DNA of 48,000 bases from Ramlibacter sp. (GCA_013815685.1 JACDFR010000004.1:1-48000), one strand, 5' to 3'; numbered from the stretch's first letter, positions 19,763 to 27,701 are shown. A program made the numbers and translations. The notes: generated from the letters alone by a model not told the origin.

Positions 19763-20311
19763 GTGCCGAATCCCTATCTGGCGTCTTCATTGCCCGATCA
19801 TCAGGTGGCCGAACTTCACCGGCTGATGACCGAAGAGATCAAGGAAATCGCCGTCTTCTTCATGAACCCGCAAGGCGTCATCACGGGAGGAAACTGGCGC
19901 AGGCGCAAGGATGGAAGCGTTTTCTGGGGGCGCATCGCGCTGACGGCCCTGCGCGATCAGGCGGGCGAGCTGGTCGGCTTCTCCAAGATCACCGTGGACC
20001 TGACCGACCACAAGATGCTGGAGCGCTGCGAGAACGAAAAGGAAGAGACACGCCGCGCCAGCAGGAACTGGGGCATGCCGTTGACCGGCTGAAAGAGGCC
20101 GACACACGCAAGGACGGTTCCTCGCGATGCTGGCGCACGAACTGCGCAACCCGCTGGCGCCGATTCGCGCGGCCGCCGAGCTTCTGCGCATCGCGAAGCT
20201 GGATGAAGCCCGCGTGCAAAAGACCAGCGAGATCATCGCCAGGCAGGGCGGCCACATGACCAGCCTGATCGACGACCTGCTGGACGTTTCACGTGTCACC
20301 CGCGGCCTGGT
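19763..20311 (+). pseudogene. PAS-domain sensor histidine kinase, broken
   Basis: The start is clear: GTG at 19763 five bases after AGGAGGT. The N-terminal part (VAELHRLMTEEIKEIAVFFM) runs into WRRRKDGSVFWGRIALTALRD, the end of a PAS domain, with the usual middle of about 50 residues missing. It then carries two frameshifts. One is near 20050, into a frame reading [20 protein letters not shown]. The other is near 20111, where restoring one T would give [20 protein letters not shown], the HisKA box with its phosphorylatable histidine. The third frame continues to [13 protein letters not shown] and is cut at 20311 by the IS481-like element, so the ATPase domain is gone. Three kinds of damage make it a dead gene. 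Confidence 0.85.
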
Positions 20312-20331
20312 TGTGATGTTTCAATAGGTTG
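20312..20331 (+). repeat. Left terminal inverted repeat of the IS481-like element
   Basis: It reads TGTGATGTTTCAATAGGTTG. The first base follows directly on the truncated kinase codons. It pairs with the repeat at 21309-21328. Confidence 0.8.
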
Positions 20332-20397
20332 TTCACCCGGAAGAGTCTGGGAGACTGGAGTTACCACGCTTCAGAACTCTCAGAGGAAATCAACCAG

Positions 20398-21328
20398 GTG
20401 AACAGCCATAAGAATGCCAGATTGACCTTCGAAGGACGCAAGTTGCTTATCGATCGCATAGCTGTGATGGGGCTGATTCCGGCGGCCGAGGCCGCCGGAA
20501 TCAGCCGCCAGACGGCGCGCAAGTGGCTGCGGCGTTTCGAAGAAGGCGGCCAGGAGGCTCTGCGAGATCGCAGTCCCGCCCGCACCGCACGCGCACCACT
20601 GTCGATCTCGAACTGGCCGAGCGCATTGAGCAACTGCGCCGCAGCCGCATGCCGATGCGTCGCGTGCCACTGTAGTGGGCCGTAGCGTAGCCACTGTCAG
20701 CCGCTTGCTAGCCAGCTTGGGGCTGTCGAGCCTGAAGGCGCTCGACCCCGTGCAACCCGTCGTCTGCTACGAGCGGGAGGCTCCTGGCGAATTGCTGCAC
20801 ATGGACACCAAGAAGCTCGGGCGCATCGTGCGTCCCAGCCATCGCCTGACAGGTGATCGACGCGACTCCGTCGACGGCGCCGGCTGGGAGTTTGCACACG
20901 TGGCGATCGATGACCACTCGCGAGCCAGCTTCGTGCAAATCCTGCGGGACGAACGCAAGGAATCGGTGGTCGAATTCTTGAAGGCCACGGTCATGCACTA
21001 CAAGTCGCTGGGCGTGACGATCAAGCGTCTGCTGACCGACAACGGCAGTGCCTACCGCTCCAAGCTGTTTGCCAGGACCTGCCAGGCCCTGGGCATCAAG
21101 CACACGTTCACCAAACCGTATCGGCTGCAAACAAACGGTAAGGCCGAACGATTCATTCAGACGTGTCTGCGTGAATGGGCCTATGGCCGCGTGTGGAGCA
21201 GAAGCCCCGAGCGCACCGCTTGGCTGCCCGCATTCCTGGCCTACTACAACGCCCCAGGCCCCATTCGGCCCTCGGCTACAAGCCTCCAGCTTCCCGACTC
21301 GGTAGGAAGAACCTATTGCAACTCAACA
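20398..21328 (+). pseudogene. IS481-family DDE transposase, frameshifted
   Basis: The reading frame starts with GTG at 20398 (NSHKNARLTFEGR), as in IS481 transposases, followed by a helix-turn-helix (AAEAAGISRQTARKWLRRF). A frameshift near 20590 moves it to DLELAERIEQLRRSRMPMRR, and another near 20672 to GRSVATVSRLLASLG. The DDE residues survive: D in LLHMDTKKLG, D in LLTDNGSAYRS and E in NGKAERFIQ. A third shift near 21255 separates FLAYYN from the C-terminal RPHSALGYKPPASRLG. The last codons (NLLQLN) lie inside the right terminal repeat, as usual for the family. No functional transposase can be made from this copy. Confidence 0.88.
21309..21328 (-). repeat. Right terminal inverted repeat of the IS481-like element
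   Basis: On the minus strand it reads TGTTGAGTTGCAATAGGTTC, identical to the left repeat at 15 of 20 positions. Confidence 0.75.
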
Positions 21329-21363
21329 GGAGCTTTTCCTGGGAAGGTTCGACAGCAGCACGC

Positions 21364-21801
21364 TCAGGCAGCGGCGCCGACTACTATAAAGACGACCCTG
21401 GCACTCGCGATCGGGGCGTCATTCGACGTGATCATGGTATTGGCGAAGGCTAGGCGGCTGCCGACCTTCACGATGCTGACATGCGATTCGACCCAGTCGC
21501 CGATCTTGGCCGTGCCAACGAAGTCGATGCCGAGGCTCGTCGTCAACATCCGCAGCGCGGGCGTCTGGGAGGTAGCGGTCACATAGCCGAGCGACACGTC
21601 GGCCAGCGTGGCGACTAGGCCGCCATGAAGGGATCCTGACGCGTTGGTGTGTCTCTCGAGCACCCTTAGCCCGACCGTGAATCCCTGCTCGAGCGGCTTG
21701 TAGAAAAAAGGCCCGGTCGCATCGAGGAAGGGGCTGGTCCGGAAGAGCGGCTCGAATCCCGGCGGAGGGGCGCCTGCGTCAGTGTCGAGCGGGCAGCTCA
21801 T
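21364..21801 (-). CDS. PaaI-type hotdog thioesterase, second of a tandem pair
   Basis: This 145-residue protein has a hotdog thioesterase fold: SGSLHGGLVATLADVSLGYV contains the HGG..ATLAD active-site helix of the PaaI/YdiI group, followed by strands LTTSLGIDFVGTAKIGDWV and GSRLAFANTMI. It presumably hydrolyses an acyl thioester (CoA or ACP). Codons upstream of the ATG at 21801 overlap the previous gene. That ATG overlaps the stop of the first thioesterase (ATGA), so translation is coupled. It is the last gene of the lipid operon, ending 35 bases from the right end of the IS element. Two different hotdog genes side by side suggest two substrates or a heteromer; the sequence cannot say which. 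Confidence 0.82.
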   Translation of the reverse strand: MSCPLDTDAGAPPPGFEPLFRTSPFLDATGPFFYKPLEQGFTVGLRVLERHTNASGSLHGGLVATLADVSLGYVTATSQTPALRMLTTSLGIDFVGTAKIGDWVESHVSIVKVGSRLAFANTMITSNDAPIASARVVFIVVGAAA

Positions 21802-22232
21802 TTGGCGTCGGTCTTGGCGACGGTAGCGACGGCGAAGGCTACAAGCCTGCGCTCGCCGGCCCGCTCGGAATAAATTTCTGCCTTCGTGACGACAGTTCGC
21901 GACGACGCCTTGATGACGCTGCCGATGCCGATAATCCGGTCGCCTATAGCAGGCGCGAGCAGGTTGAGCTTGTATTCCGCAGTCACCACGTCGCCGGCTA
22001 CCGACCCCGCGGCCCAGGCGCAAGCGCTGTCGGCGACAAAACCAATCACTGCGCCGTGAACGAAGCCGTGGTGTTGGTTCATCTTCTCCGGAATAACCGG
22101 AATCGCCAGCTCTACGTGGCCTGGCGATATCGAGATGACCTCGGCACCCAGGAAAGCCGCAAACGGCGTCTTGGCCACAATTGATTGTAGATACGCCTTC
22201 ATCTCGTCGTTAGTCATTTCCTGCCTCGTCAT
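21798..22232 (-). CDS. PaaI-type hotdog thioesterase, first of a tandem pair
   Basis: The 144-residue product is a hotdog-fold acyl thioesterase. The signature is HHGFVHGAVIGFVADSACAWAA, with the HG and the downstream acidic residue of the active site, then AEYKLNLLAPAIGDRII. A release step for the ACP-bound acyl chain is the obvious role in this operon, but CoA esters are possible too. The ATG at 22232 overlaps the stop of the FAAL gene by four bases; an ATG five codons later would also fit the domain. Its sequence differs clearly from the second thioesterase, so the pair is not a recent duplication. Confidence 0.82.
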   Translation of the reverse strand: MTRQEMTNDEMKAYLQSIVAKTPFAAFLGAEVISISPGHVELAIPVIPEKMNQHHGFVHGAVIGFVADSACAWAAGSVAGDVVTAEYKLNLLAPAIGDRIIGIGSVIKASSRTVVTKAEIYSERAGERRLVAFAVATVAKTDAK

Positions 22233-23857
22233 GCGGCTGCAATGATCCCCGAGTGCGCGAGATCGGAGTGTTGAAGGTGTTGCGCCAGCAAGGTGCGTTT
22301 GATCTTGCCACTCGAAGTTTTCGGAATGAAACCCGGCGCTGCAAAGAGCACGCGCTTAAGCTGGACATCATGCTTCCGGACTACGCTCTTCCTGACTTCG
22401 CCAGCTATAGCATTGTAGTCAAGCGCGTGTCGCGCAGTGCGTTCGATCTCTTGGACAGCGATCACGTATTGCGAATCAGGGGGACCGACGGCAATAACGG
22501 CACATGCGCTTGGCAGGAAAGCCTCATGGGTCTCGACAATGGTTCGCTCGATATCGTAGGGATGGATGTTGCGCCCCCGGACAATGATGACCTCCTTGGC
22601 CCGTCCTGTCACGACCAGACGCCCATCGTCGAGGCAACCGAGGTCACCGGTACGGAAATAGCGCCTGCCGTCTTGCTCGAAGAACGAGTCGGCAGCTTGG
22701 CCGCCCCAGTAGCCCGACGTGACGTTCGGCCCCGCAATACAGATTTCTTCGGCATCGTCAACACTCGGCGCTTCATCCATCCGGCGCAAGACGATCGACG
22801 TGTCGGGGTGGGGGCGGCCGGAATGAATGGGGGGCAGCTCATGTACCTCTCGAGCCTCCTCAAACCATAACGTTTCCGCGTACCCTCCCGACACATACAG
22901 CGAGGCCTCGGCCATTCCGTAGCAGAGGAAGAAGGCATCGGCTCGAAAGCCGTATGGCGAGAACCGAGTTGCGAATCGTCGCAAGGTGGCCGCGCTGATA
23001 GGCTCGGCGCCGTTGAATGCCACTTGCCAACACGACAGGTCTAGGCCTTGGCAGTCGGCGTCGGAGATTCGCGCGATGCAGAGGTCATAGCAAAAATTGG
23101 GTCCACCACTGGTGTGAGCTGAGTAGGTTGAGATAGCTTGCAACCAAAGTCGGGGCTTTCTCAGGAACGTAGTCGGCGCCATCAACACGCAAGAGGCGCC
23201 GACGTATAGAGGCTGGATGAGGTTGCCGATCAAACCCTGGTCGTGATTTAAGGGCGTCCACCCTACCACGGTACTTGATTCCGTGTGTCGGAATGACTCG
23301 CAAATCATGCGTTCGTTAGCAATGATGTTGGCATGGGTTATCTTTACGCCCTTCGGCGATGTGGTCGAGCCGGAGGTGAACTGAAGCAGGGCGATGTCCG
23401 TCGGCGCCGGCAGCACCAGACGGGCTGGCGCGCTGCCGCGCAGGTCGTCGTGGCACAGGACGTCGACGCTGCGAATGCCGGCGCTGTCCAGGGCTGCCCG
23501 GAGGCCGCGCCGCAGCGAGGGCACGACGACGATGCACGATGTCTGGCACTCGACGACGATCTTAAGCACCGCTTCGAGCCTATGGGCGTTCGGGATCGGA
23601 ATCGGCACCGCGACCTTGTTGGCCAGCATGCAGCCGTAGAAGACGTGGCAGAACTCAGGCGAGGTCGGCAGGGCAATGAGTATTCGGGCCTGCTTCGGAT
23701 AGCGCGCCAGCGCCCCGGCCACACTTCCAGCGCCCTCCAGTAGCTGCCGGCAAGACAGCTCGTGCTCTTCTCCTGCGTTGTCGTCGAGGAAGAGGTAGGC
23801 CCGGCGATCTGGACTAGCCTCGGCTCTCAAGACGATGATCTCAGCAATGCTATGCAA
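22229..23857 (-). CDS. Fatty-acyl-AMP ligase (FAAL-type adenylating enzyme)
   Basis: The 542-residue enzyme belongs to the ANL adenylation superfamily. TSGSTTSPKG (161-170) is the ATP P-loop and K518 in SSGKIKR the catalytic C-terminal lysine. The segments TPLNHDQGLIGN and TSGGPNFCYDLC match fatty-acyl-AMP ligases, which activate free fatty acids and load them onto an acyl carrier protein, rather than ordinary acyl-CoA synthetases. The ACP gene two cistrons upstream supports this. No ATG lies near the domain start. The TTG at 23857 follows AAGGCG by six bases and overlaps the P450 stop by eight bases. An acyl-CoA ligase activity is the alternative. Confidence 0.88.
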   Translation of the reverse strand: MHSIAEIIVLRAEASPDRRAYLFLDDNAGEEHELSCRQLLEGAGSVAGALARYPKQARILIALPTSPEFCHVFYGCMLANKVAVPIPIPNAHRLEAVLKIVVECQTSCIVVVPSLRRGLRAALDSAGIRSVDVLCHDDLRGSAPARLVLPAPTDIALLQFTSGSTTSPKGVKITHANIIANERMICESFRHTESSTVVGWTPLNHDQGLIGNLIQPLYVGASCVLMAPTTFLRKPRLWLQAISTYSAHTSGGPNFCYDLCIARISDADCQGLDLSCWQVAFNGAEPISAATLRRFATRFSPYGFRADAFFLCYGMAEASLYVSGGYAETLWFEEAREVHELPPIHSGRPHPDTSIVLRRMDEAPSVDDAEEICIAGPNVTSGYWGGQAADSFFEQDGRRYFRTGDLGCLDDGRLVVTGRAKEVIIVRGRNIHPYDIERTIVETHEAFLPSACAVIAVGPPDSQYVIAVQEIERTARHALDYNAIAGEVRKSVVRKHDVQLKRVLFAAPGFIPKTSSGKIKRTLLAQHLQHSDLAHSGIIAAA

Positions 23858-25076
23858 CGGTTTCGCCTTGCGTCTGCAGGTCCAGCGGTAGTTCGTCGAG
23901 GCCCCTCATAATCTGCGAGTGACGCTGCCAGCGCGGCGCTTCGTGTACTACCGGCTGCCAGCGGTGGCGGATGATCTCTTCGAGCAGCGACTCCAGCTGG
24001 ATCTGCGCCAGACGCGCTCCAAGGCACGCATGCGCGCCGTACCCGAAGCCGAGGTGCAACTCACTGTTCGAACGGCCGATGTCAAAGCTGTCTGCGTCGG
24101 CGAAGACATCGTTGTCGTGGTTGGCGGCAGCCAAGCACAGCAGGATCTGATCGTTGGCCTTGATGTTGACGCCGGCCACCGCAACATCTTCCATCGCAAC
24201 ACGCTTGGTCATCTGCAGCGGCGCCTCGAAGCGGAGGATCTCGTTTGCGGCCCGGGAGACCGCTACTTCACCGCTTAGCAGCTTGTTTAGCTGCGCGGGA
24301 TGAGAGGCCAGCAAGAGCATGGCATTACCGAGCAGCGCCTGCGTCGTCTCTGCGCCAGCGACGAACGCCATGACGCACATGTAGGCCGCTTCTTCAACGG
24401 TGAAGCCGTCGTTCTTTGAGGTGCGTACGAGCATCTGGCTGATGAGGTCGGCCCCGGCACGGCCCTGCCGGTCTGCGATGTACGACGCAAAGAACGCGAG
24501 GAACTCCGTCAGCGACTGGTAGATATGGGCGAACTGGCTGCGGTTGACGGCGCCGGGCTCGAGGAAGTAGCGGATGGCATGGTTCCAGGTCGCCACGGCT
24601 TCCATGTGCTCGTGGTCGATCGCGAGCCACGACAGCAGCAGCTTCAACGGAATCGGCCGGGCCACCTGCCCGACGAAGTCACCCCGTGCCTGGGTAGCGA
24701 AGCTTTTCAGGTGCTGCTGCACCAGCGTTGCCGCGAGCGGCCGCAGCGACTCGAGCTGACTAGGATGGAAGACCACGTTAGCCAGACGCCTCAGGCGCGC
24801 ATGGTCTGGGTTGTCGGTGAACACGATCGCCTTCTGGCCTAGCTTGGTGACCTCAGGGCAGCTCATGCCGAATTCGTCAAGGCGCCGGTGCACGAGGCTT
24901 GGAATTAGTGCAGAGCTGAAACGGCGGTCACGCAGGACATCCTTAACATCAGCGTGCCGCGTGAAGATCCACATGCCGAGCGATCGGAACGGACCGGTGG
25001 TGCGCAGCGCGCTATAGGTTTCGTAGGGGTTCCTGCGAAAACTTTCTGAAAACGGGTTGAAGACAACACGTGTCAT
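23850..25076 (-). CDS. Cytochrome P450
   Basis: This 408-residue soluble bacterial P450 has the oxygen-activating I-helix AGAETTQ (240-246), the ExxR motif EILR (279-282) and the haem loop FGYGAHACLG (344-353), with C351 as iron ligand. It has no membrane anchor and no fused reductase, and no ferredoxin or ferredoxin reductase gene is present in the operon, so electrons must come from elsewhere. The ATG at 25076 overlaps the TGA of the methyltransferase (ATGA); the TTG three codons earlier is less likely. The setting suggests hydroxylation or further oxidation of a fatty acyl chain, perhaps while bound to the ACP. Confidence 0.93.
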   Translation of the reverse strand: MTRVVFNPFSESFRRNPYETYSALRTTGPFRSLGMWIFTRHADVKDVLRDRRFSSALIPSLVHRRLDEFGMSCPEVTKLGQKAIVFTDNPDHARLRRLANVVFHPSQLESLRPLAATLVQQHLKSFATQARGDFVGQVARPIPLKLLLSWLAIDHEHMEAVATWNHAIRYFLEPGAVNRSQFAHIYQSLTEFLAFFASYIADRQGRAGADLISQMLVRTSKNDGFTVEEAAYMCVMAFVAGAETTQALLGNAMLLLASHPAQLNKLLSGEVAVSRAANEILRFEAPLQMTKRVAMEDVAVAGVNIKANDQILLCLAAANHDNDVFADADSFDIGRSNSELHLGFGYGAHACLGARLAQIQLESLLEEIIRHRWQPVVHEAPRWQRHSQIMRGLDELPLDLQTQGETVA

Positions 25077-25933
25077 GTTCTGCAAGCGGTGAGGCGCAGC
25101 AGGCAGATCTTTCCCTGGTAGAAGCCGACCGAGCTGAGCGCGAGGTACTTCTCGAACTTGCGGACCACATCCTCGCTGGCCAAGCGGATGGCTTCAGTGC
25201 GGCGTTCCTTGAGGCGCTGCAGCCACAGACCGCAGGTGCGCGCGTAGTCGAAACGGTCGTTGCGCACTGCAGTGATCTCGAGGACGCCCTCGCAGGCCTT
25301 CACGACCTCGGCCAAATAGGGCAAGTCGGAGTTGGGGAATATCTCGGCTTCCATGAAATTGCTTGCATCCTTACGATCCATGTCGAGGTACGCAATGGTC
25401 TGCAGCGACAGCCGCCCGCGTGGAACCAGGTTCTGCTTGCAGAAGCGGAAGAAAGCGCGGTACTTCTCCAGCCGCTGACAGTCGTCGTCTTCGGGCGTAG
25501 CGAAGTGCTCAAATGCACCAACGGAGACGATTCCGTCATAGGGCGAAGCGGCCCGGTGATCGAGCCAGTTCTCCAGCCGGCAGGCGATCTGCGGCTTGCC
25601 GGCGGCCACGCGATTGACGTGGTCGCACTGCTCTTTGCTCAAGGTCAGGCCCACTAAGCTCGCGAGCCGCTCGTTGCGCTCCAGAGCGCGTATTAGCAGG
25701 GCGCCCCAGCCGCATCCCACGTCCAAAATAGAACTGGCGGTGCTGATATCCACTTGGTCCAGATGATGGTCCAGCTTGGCTACCTGAGCCGCTTCCAAGT
25801 CATTAGCAAGCATACCTGGCGGCCACATCGCGCATGAGTACACCATCCGGCGATCGAGCCATAATGCGTAGAACTCATTGCCCACGTCGTAGTGGAATTG
25901 GATCGCCTCCAGCGAGCGCTGCCTGTCGCTCAA
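25073..25933 (-). CDS. Cyclopropane-fatty-acid-synthase-type methyltransferase
   Basis: The 286-residue protein matches the CFA synthase / mycolic acid methyltransferase family. It has IQFHYDVGNEFY at the start, YSCAMW with the bicarbonate-site cysteine C34, the SAM motif DVGCGWG (71-77), and AFEHF, in which E143 matches the conserved glutamate of the active site. EIFPNSDLP resembles the conserved FPGGxLP segment. It is shorter than E. coli CFA synthase (382), closer to the mycobacterial enzymes of about 290 residues that act on meromycolyl chains held by an ACP. Products could be a cyclopropane, a methyl branch or a methoxy group. The TTG start overlaps the ACP stop (TTGA) behind GGAG. Confidence 0.9.
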   Translation of the reverse strand: MSDRQRSLEAIQFHYDVGNEFYALWLDRRMVYSCAMWPPGMLANDLEAAQVAKLDHHLDQVDISTASSILDVGCGWGALLIRALERNERLASLVGLTLSKEQCDHVNRVAAGKPQIACRLENWLDHRAASPYDGIVSVGAFEHFATPEDDDCQRLEKYRAFFRFCKQNLVPRGRLSLQTIAYLDMDRKDASNFMEAEIFPNSDLPYLAEVVKACEGVLEITAVRNDRFDYARTCGLWLQRLKERRTEAIRLASEDVVRKFEKYLALSSVGFYQGKICLLRLTACRT

Positions 25934-26190
25934 GCCGTTTCTCCGGCAAGGTAGCCGGCAAGCGCACCAATCGTCGGATGCTCGAACACGACAGTGGGGT
26001 CAATCGTCCGGCCCAGCCACTCCTCTAGCTCAACCACCAGACCGACCGTCGCCGCGGAATCCAGGCCGAATGATTCAAATTCACTCGATAAGTCGATCTT
26101 CGACGCGGGAATGTCAAGATTCTTGGTGACAAACTCAATGCACCAGTGTGCAATCTCGTCCTTAGTTCGGCTAACAGTCCTCACTGACAT
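25930..26190 (-). CDS. Acyl carrier protein
   Basis: The 86-residue protein is an acyl carrier protein. The phosphopantetheine attachment serine is S45 in FGLDSAATV, and helix III ends in VFEHPTIGALAGYL, more like PKS/NRPS or FAAL-partnered carrier domains than the housekeeping AcpP (DSLDTVE). It would hold the acyl chain for desaturation, methylation and oxidation. No phosphopantetheinyl transferase lies in the window. It starts 54 bases after the desaturase stop and overlaps the methyltransferase start by four bases. Confidence 0.9.
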   Translation of the reverse strand: MSVRTVSRTKDEIAHWCIEFVTKNLDIPASKIDLSSEFESFGLDSAATVGLVVELEEWLGRTIDPTVVFEHPTIGALAGYLAGETA

Positions 26191-26244
26191 GAATGGGCTT
26201 TCCTATGAGAGTTGAATAACGGGGCGATCGCGGCGGCACAGTGG

Positions 26245-27180
26245 TCACAGGTGCGCACTGGTTGACGGCAAGGCTCGTCGCGCCTCGACTTGTGCGGGAT
26301 CAGGCATGCGCAGGTCGGTGGCCAACCCGAGCGCTTCAAGGCCCTTAATGAGCCAGTAGCCAGGATCGAGGTTGTGCCACTTCAAACCGAAGCTAGGCGA
26401 ATTGGCGAACCGGTGATGATTGTTATGCCAGGACTCACCCAGGGTGATGAGCCCAAGTACGCCGACGTTACGACTGGAATCGCGCGTTTCATATGTGCGG
26501 TTGCCAAACACATGAAGGAACGAGTTGATCGACCAGATGATGTGCTCTAGCACGAATAGCCGCAGCACGCCGCCCCAAAACAGACCCGAGAGGGCGCCGG
26601 AGAGGTCACCGTGGTAGGCAAAGCCGGCGGCGGTTGGCAGCAGCAGCCCGATCCACACGATGTTCAAGTAGTTGCGGTTGATGCTTCGAAGATGCCGGCT
26701 GCGTAGCAGATCTGGCGCGAAGCGGACCACGTTAGGGTACGGATGCCTACGCATCCACAAGACATGCGAATGCAGCAGGCCGCGGAGCCGATTGGCAAAG
26801 CCTTCCCCGTGGAGATTGGGCGAGTGCAGGTCGGATTCGGTATCGCTCTTCTCGTGATGTAGGCGGTGGATCGCGACCCAGGAAGTAATGCCGCCCTGTG
26901 CTGCCATTGAGCCCAGCACAGCCAGCGCGATCTGAACCGATGGTGCAACTTGGAACGAGCGGTGCGTGAACAAGCGATGGAATCCGACCGTAATGCCCAG
27001 GCTGGTCAGCAACCACATCGTCGCGAAGAGAGCGATTTCGAAGCCCCCGTGGTACAGCCAGTCCCAATACAGCGGTGTTGCTATGATGAGAAGCAGCGGG
27101 AGGACATTGAACAGGATGAAATGGCGCCGTTGCAAGCGCTGTATCTGAGGTGTCTCGACTACAAATCGACCGGCTTCCAC
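26245..27180 (-). CDS. Membrane fatty-acyl desaturase (delta-9 type)
   Basis: The 311-residue protein is an integral-membrane di-iron desaturase. The three histidine boxes are HRLFTH (68-73), HRLHH (105-109) and HNNHH (252-256), with hydrophobic pairs at about 21-62 and 175-215. The layout is that of acyl-CoA or acyl-lipid delta-9 desaturases; acetylenases share the same frame, so triple-bond formation is not excluded. The GTG at 27180 is chosen since GGAGG lies five bases before it; a TTG four codons earlier lies within that SD. It is the first gene of the operon, with a perfect palindrome upstream at 27243-27256. Confidence 0.9.
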   Translation of the reverse strand: MEAGRFVVETPQIQRLQRRHFILFNVLPLLLIIATPLYWDWLYHGGFEIALFATMWLLTSLGITVGFHRLFTHRSFQVAPSVQIALAVLGSMAAQGGITSWVAIHRLHHEKSDTESDLHSPNLHGEGFANRLRGLLHSHVLWMRRHPYPNVVRFAPDLLRSRHLRSINRNYLNIVWIGLLLPTAAGFAYHGDLSGALSGLFWGGVLRLFVLEHIIWSINSFLHVFGNRTYETRDSSRNVGVLGLITLGESWHNNHHRFANSPSFGLKWHNLDPGYWLIKGLEALGLATDLRMPDPAQVEARRALPSTSAHL

Positions 27181-27242
27181 CTGCGCCTCCAATTACAAAA
27201 GCTGATCCAGCCAACCAAAGCATGGCAGCTGGATAATTACTA

Positions 27243-27256
27243 CTTTACAGGTAAAG
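27243..27256. promoter_or_regulatory. Palindromic operator candidate upstream of the lipid operon
   Basis: CTTTAC-AG-GTAAAG is a perfect inverted repeat of two 6-bp arms, 62 bases before the desaturase GTG, in an AT-rich stretch with TAATTAT-like sequence on the minus strand just downstream. No regulator gene accompanies the operon, so the protein that would bind is unknown. Confidence 0.45.
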
Positions 27257-27690
27257 CTAGATCACCACAAGAGAACAAGAGTCAAGGATGGTCTGAACAA
27301 GCCGATTTCGACCATGTGCCAGGTTCAGCTTACGACGAAGATCATCAGGGCTAGCCAGGGCGACCAAATCCAGAGCGCGGGCAACCGCAGCTCCTGCATT
27401 CGCTCAGATCAGGATCCGCTCTACCTCATCGAGCGACACGGTCCTGTCGCCTGTCGTTCAGCCCCCTCGCGCTCTCGTGGTTGGCCATCTGCTGCGCGAC
27501 TTCCAACTTGCCGCCATCCTCCAGATCTACGTGATGAGGTTTCGCCCCACCTGCTCAAGCTCTAACAGGCCGGGAGCACTTACATCGATTGGAGCGAGCG
27601 CCAGCAACTGGGGAATGCGAATCTTGCCAAGTCGATTCGGGCTGCCGCCATTCGTCGTTTGCCTGAGAACCCGTCAATAACCAGCTATCC
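27257..27690. other. Intergenic stretch with no recognised gene
   Basis: About 430 bases lie between the operon's upstream palindrome and the DUF899 pseudogene. Short open frames exist on both strands. On the minus strand one ends VSLDEVERILI and another contains GKIRIPQLLALAP, but none has a start with an SD or a domain I recognise. The patchwork look fits remnants of genes broken when the island arrived. No tRNA and no terminal repeat comparable to the IS element were seen here, so the right edge of the island is not marked. Confidence 0.5.
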
Positions 27691-27701
27691 AAGGAGCCCC
27701 A

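Larger units (their letters stand above)
20312..21328 (+). mobile_element. IS481-family insertion sequence (1,017 bp, decayed)
   Basis: The element is bounded by 20-bp imperfect inverted repeats that match at 15 of 20 positions and both begin TGT, with CAATAGGTT shared near the inner edge. The left end strongly resembles the end I recall for IS481 of Bordetella (TGTGAAGATTCAATAGGTTG). The inside is one degraded transposase. The length fits the family (about 1 kb). I see no target-site duplication: the flanks are CCTGGT on the left and GGAGCT on the right. The right flank does not continue the kinase gene, so sequence next to the element has been replaced or lost. Confidence 0.85.

Noticed and set aside
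21364..27180. Direct assignment as a terminal-alkyne (JamABC) or polyyne cluster
   Set aside because: Only one desaturase, which looks like an ordinary delta-9 type, and an extra methyltransferase. FAAL, ACP and desaturase alone do not prove alkyne formation.
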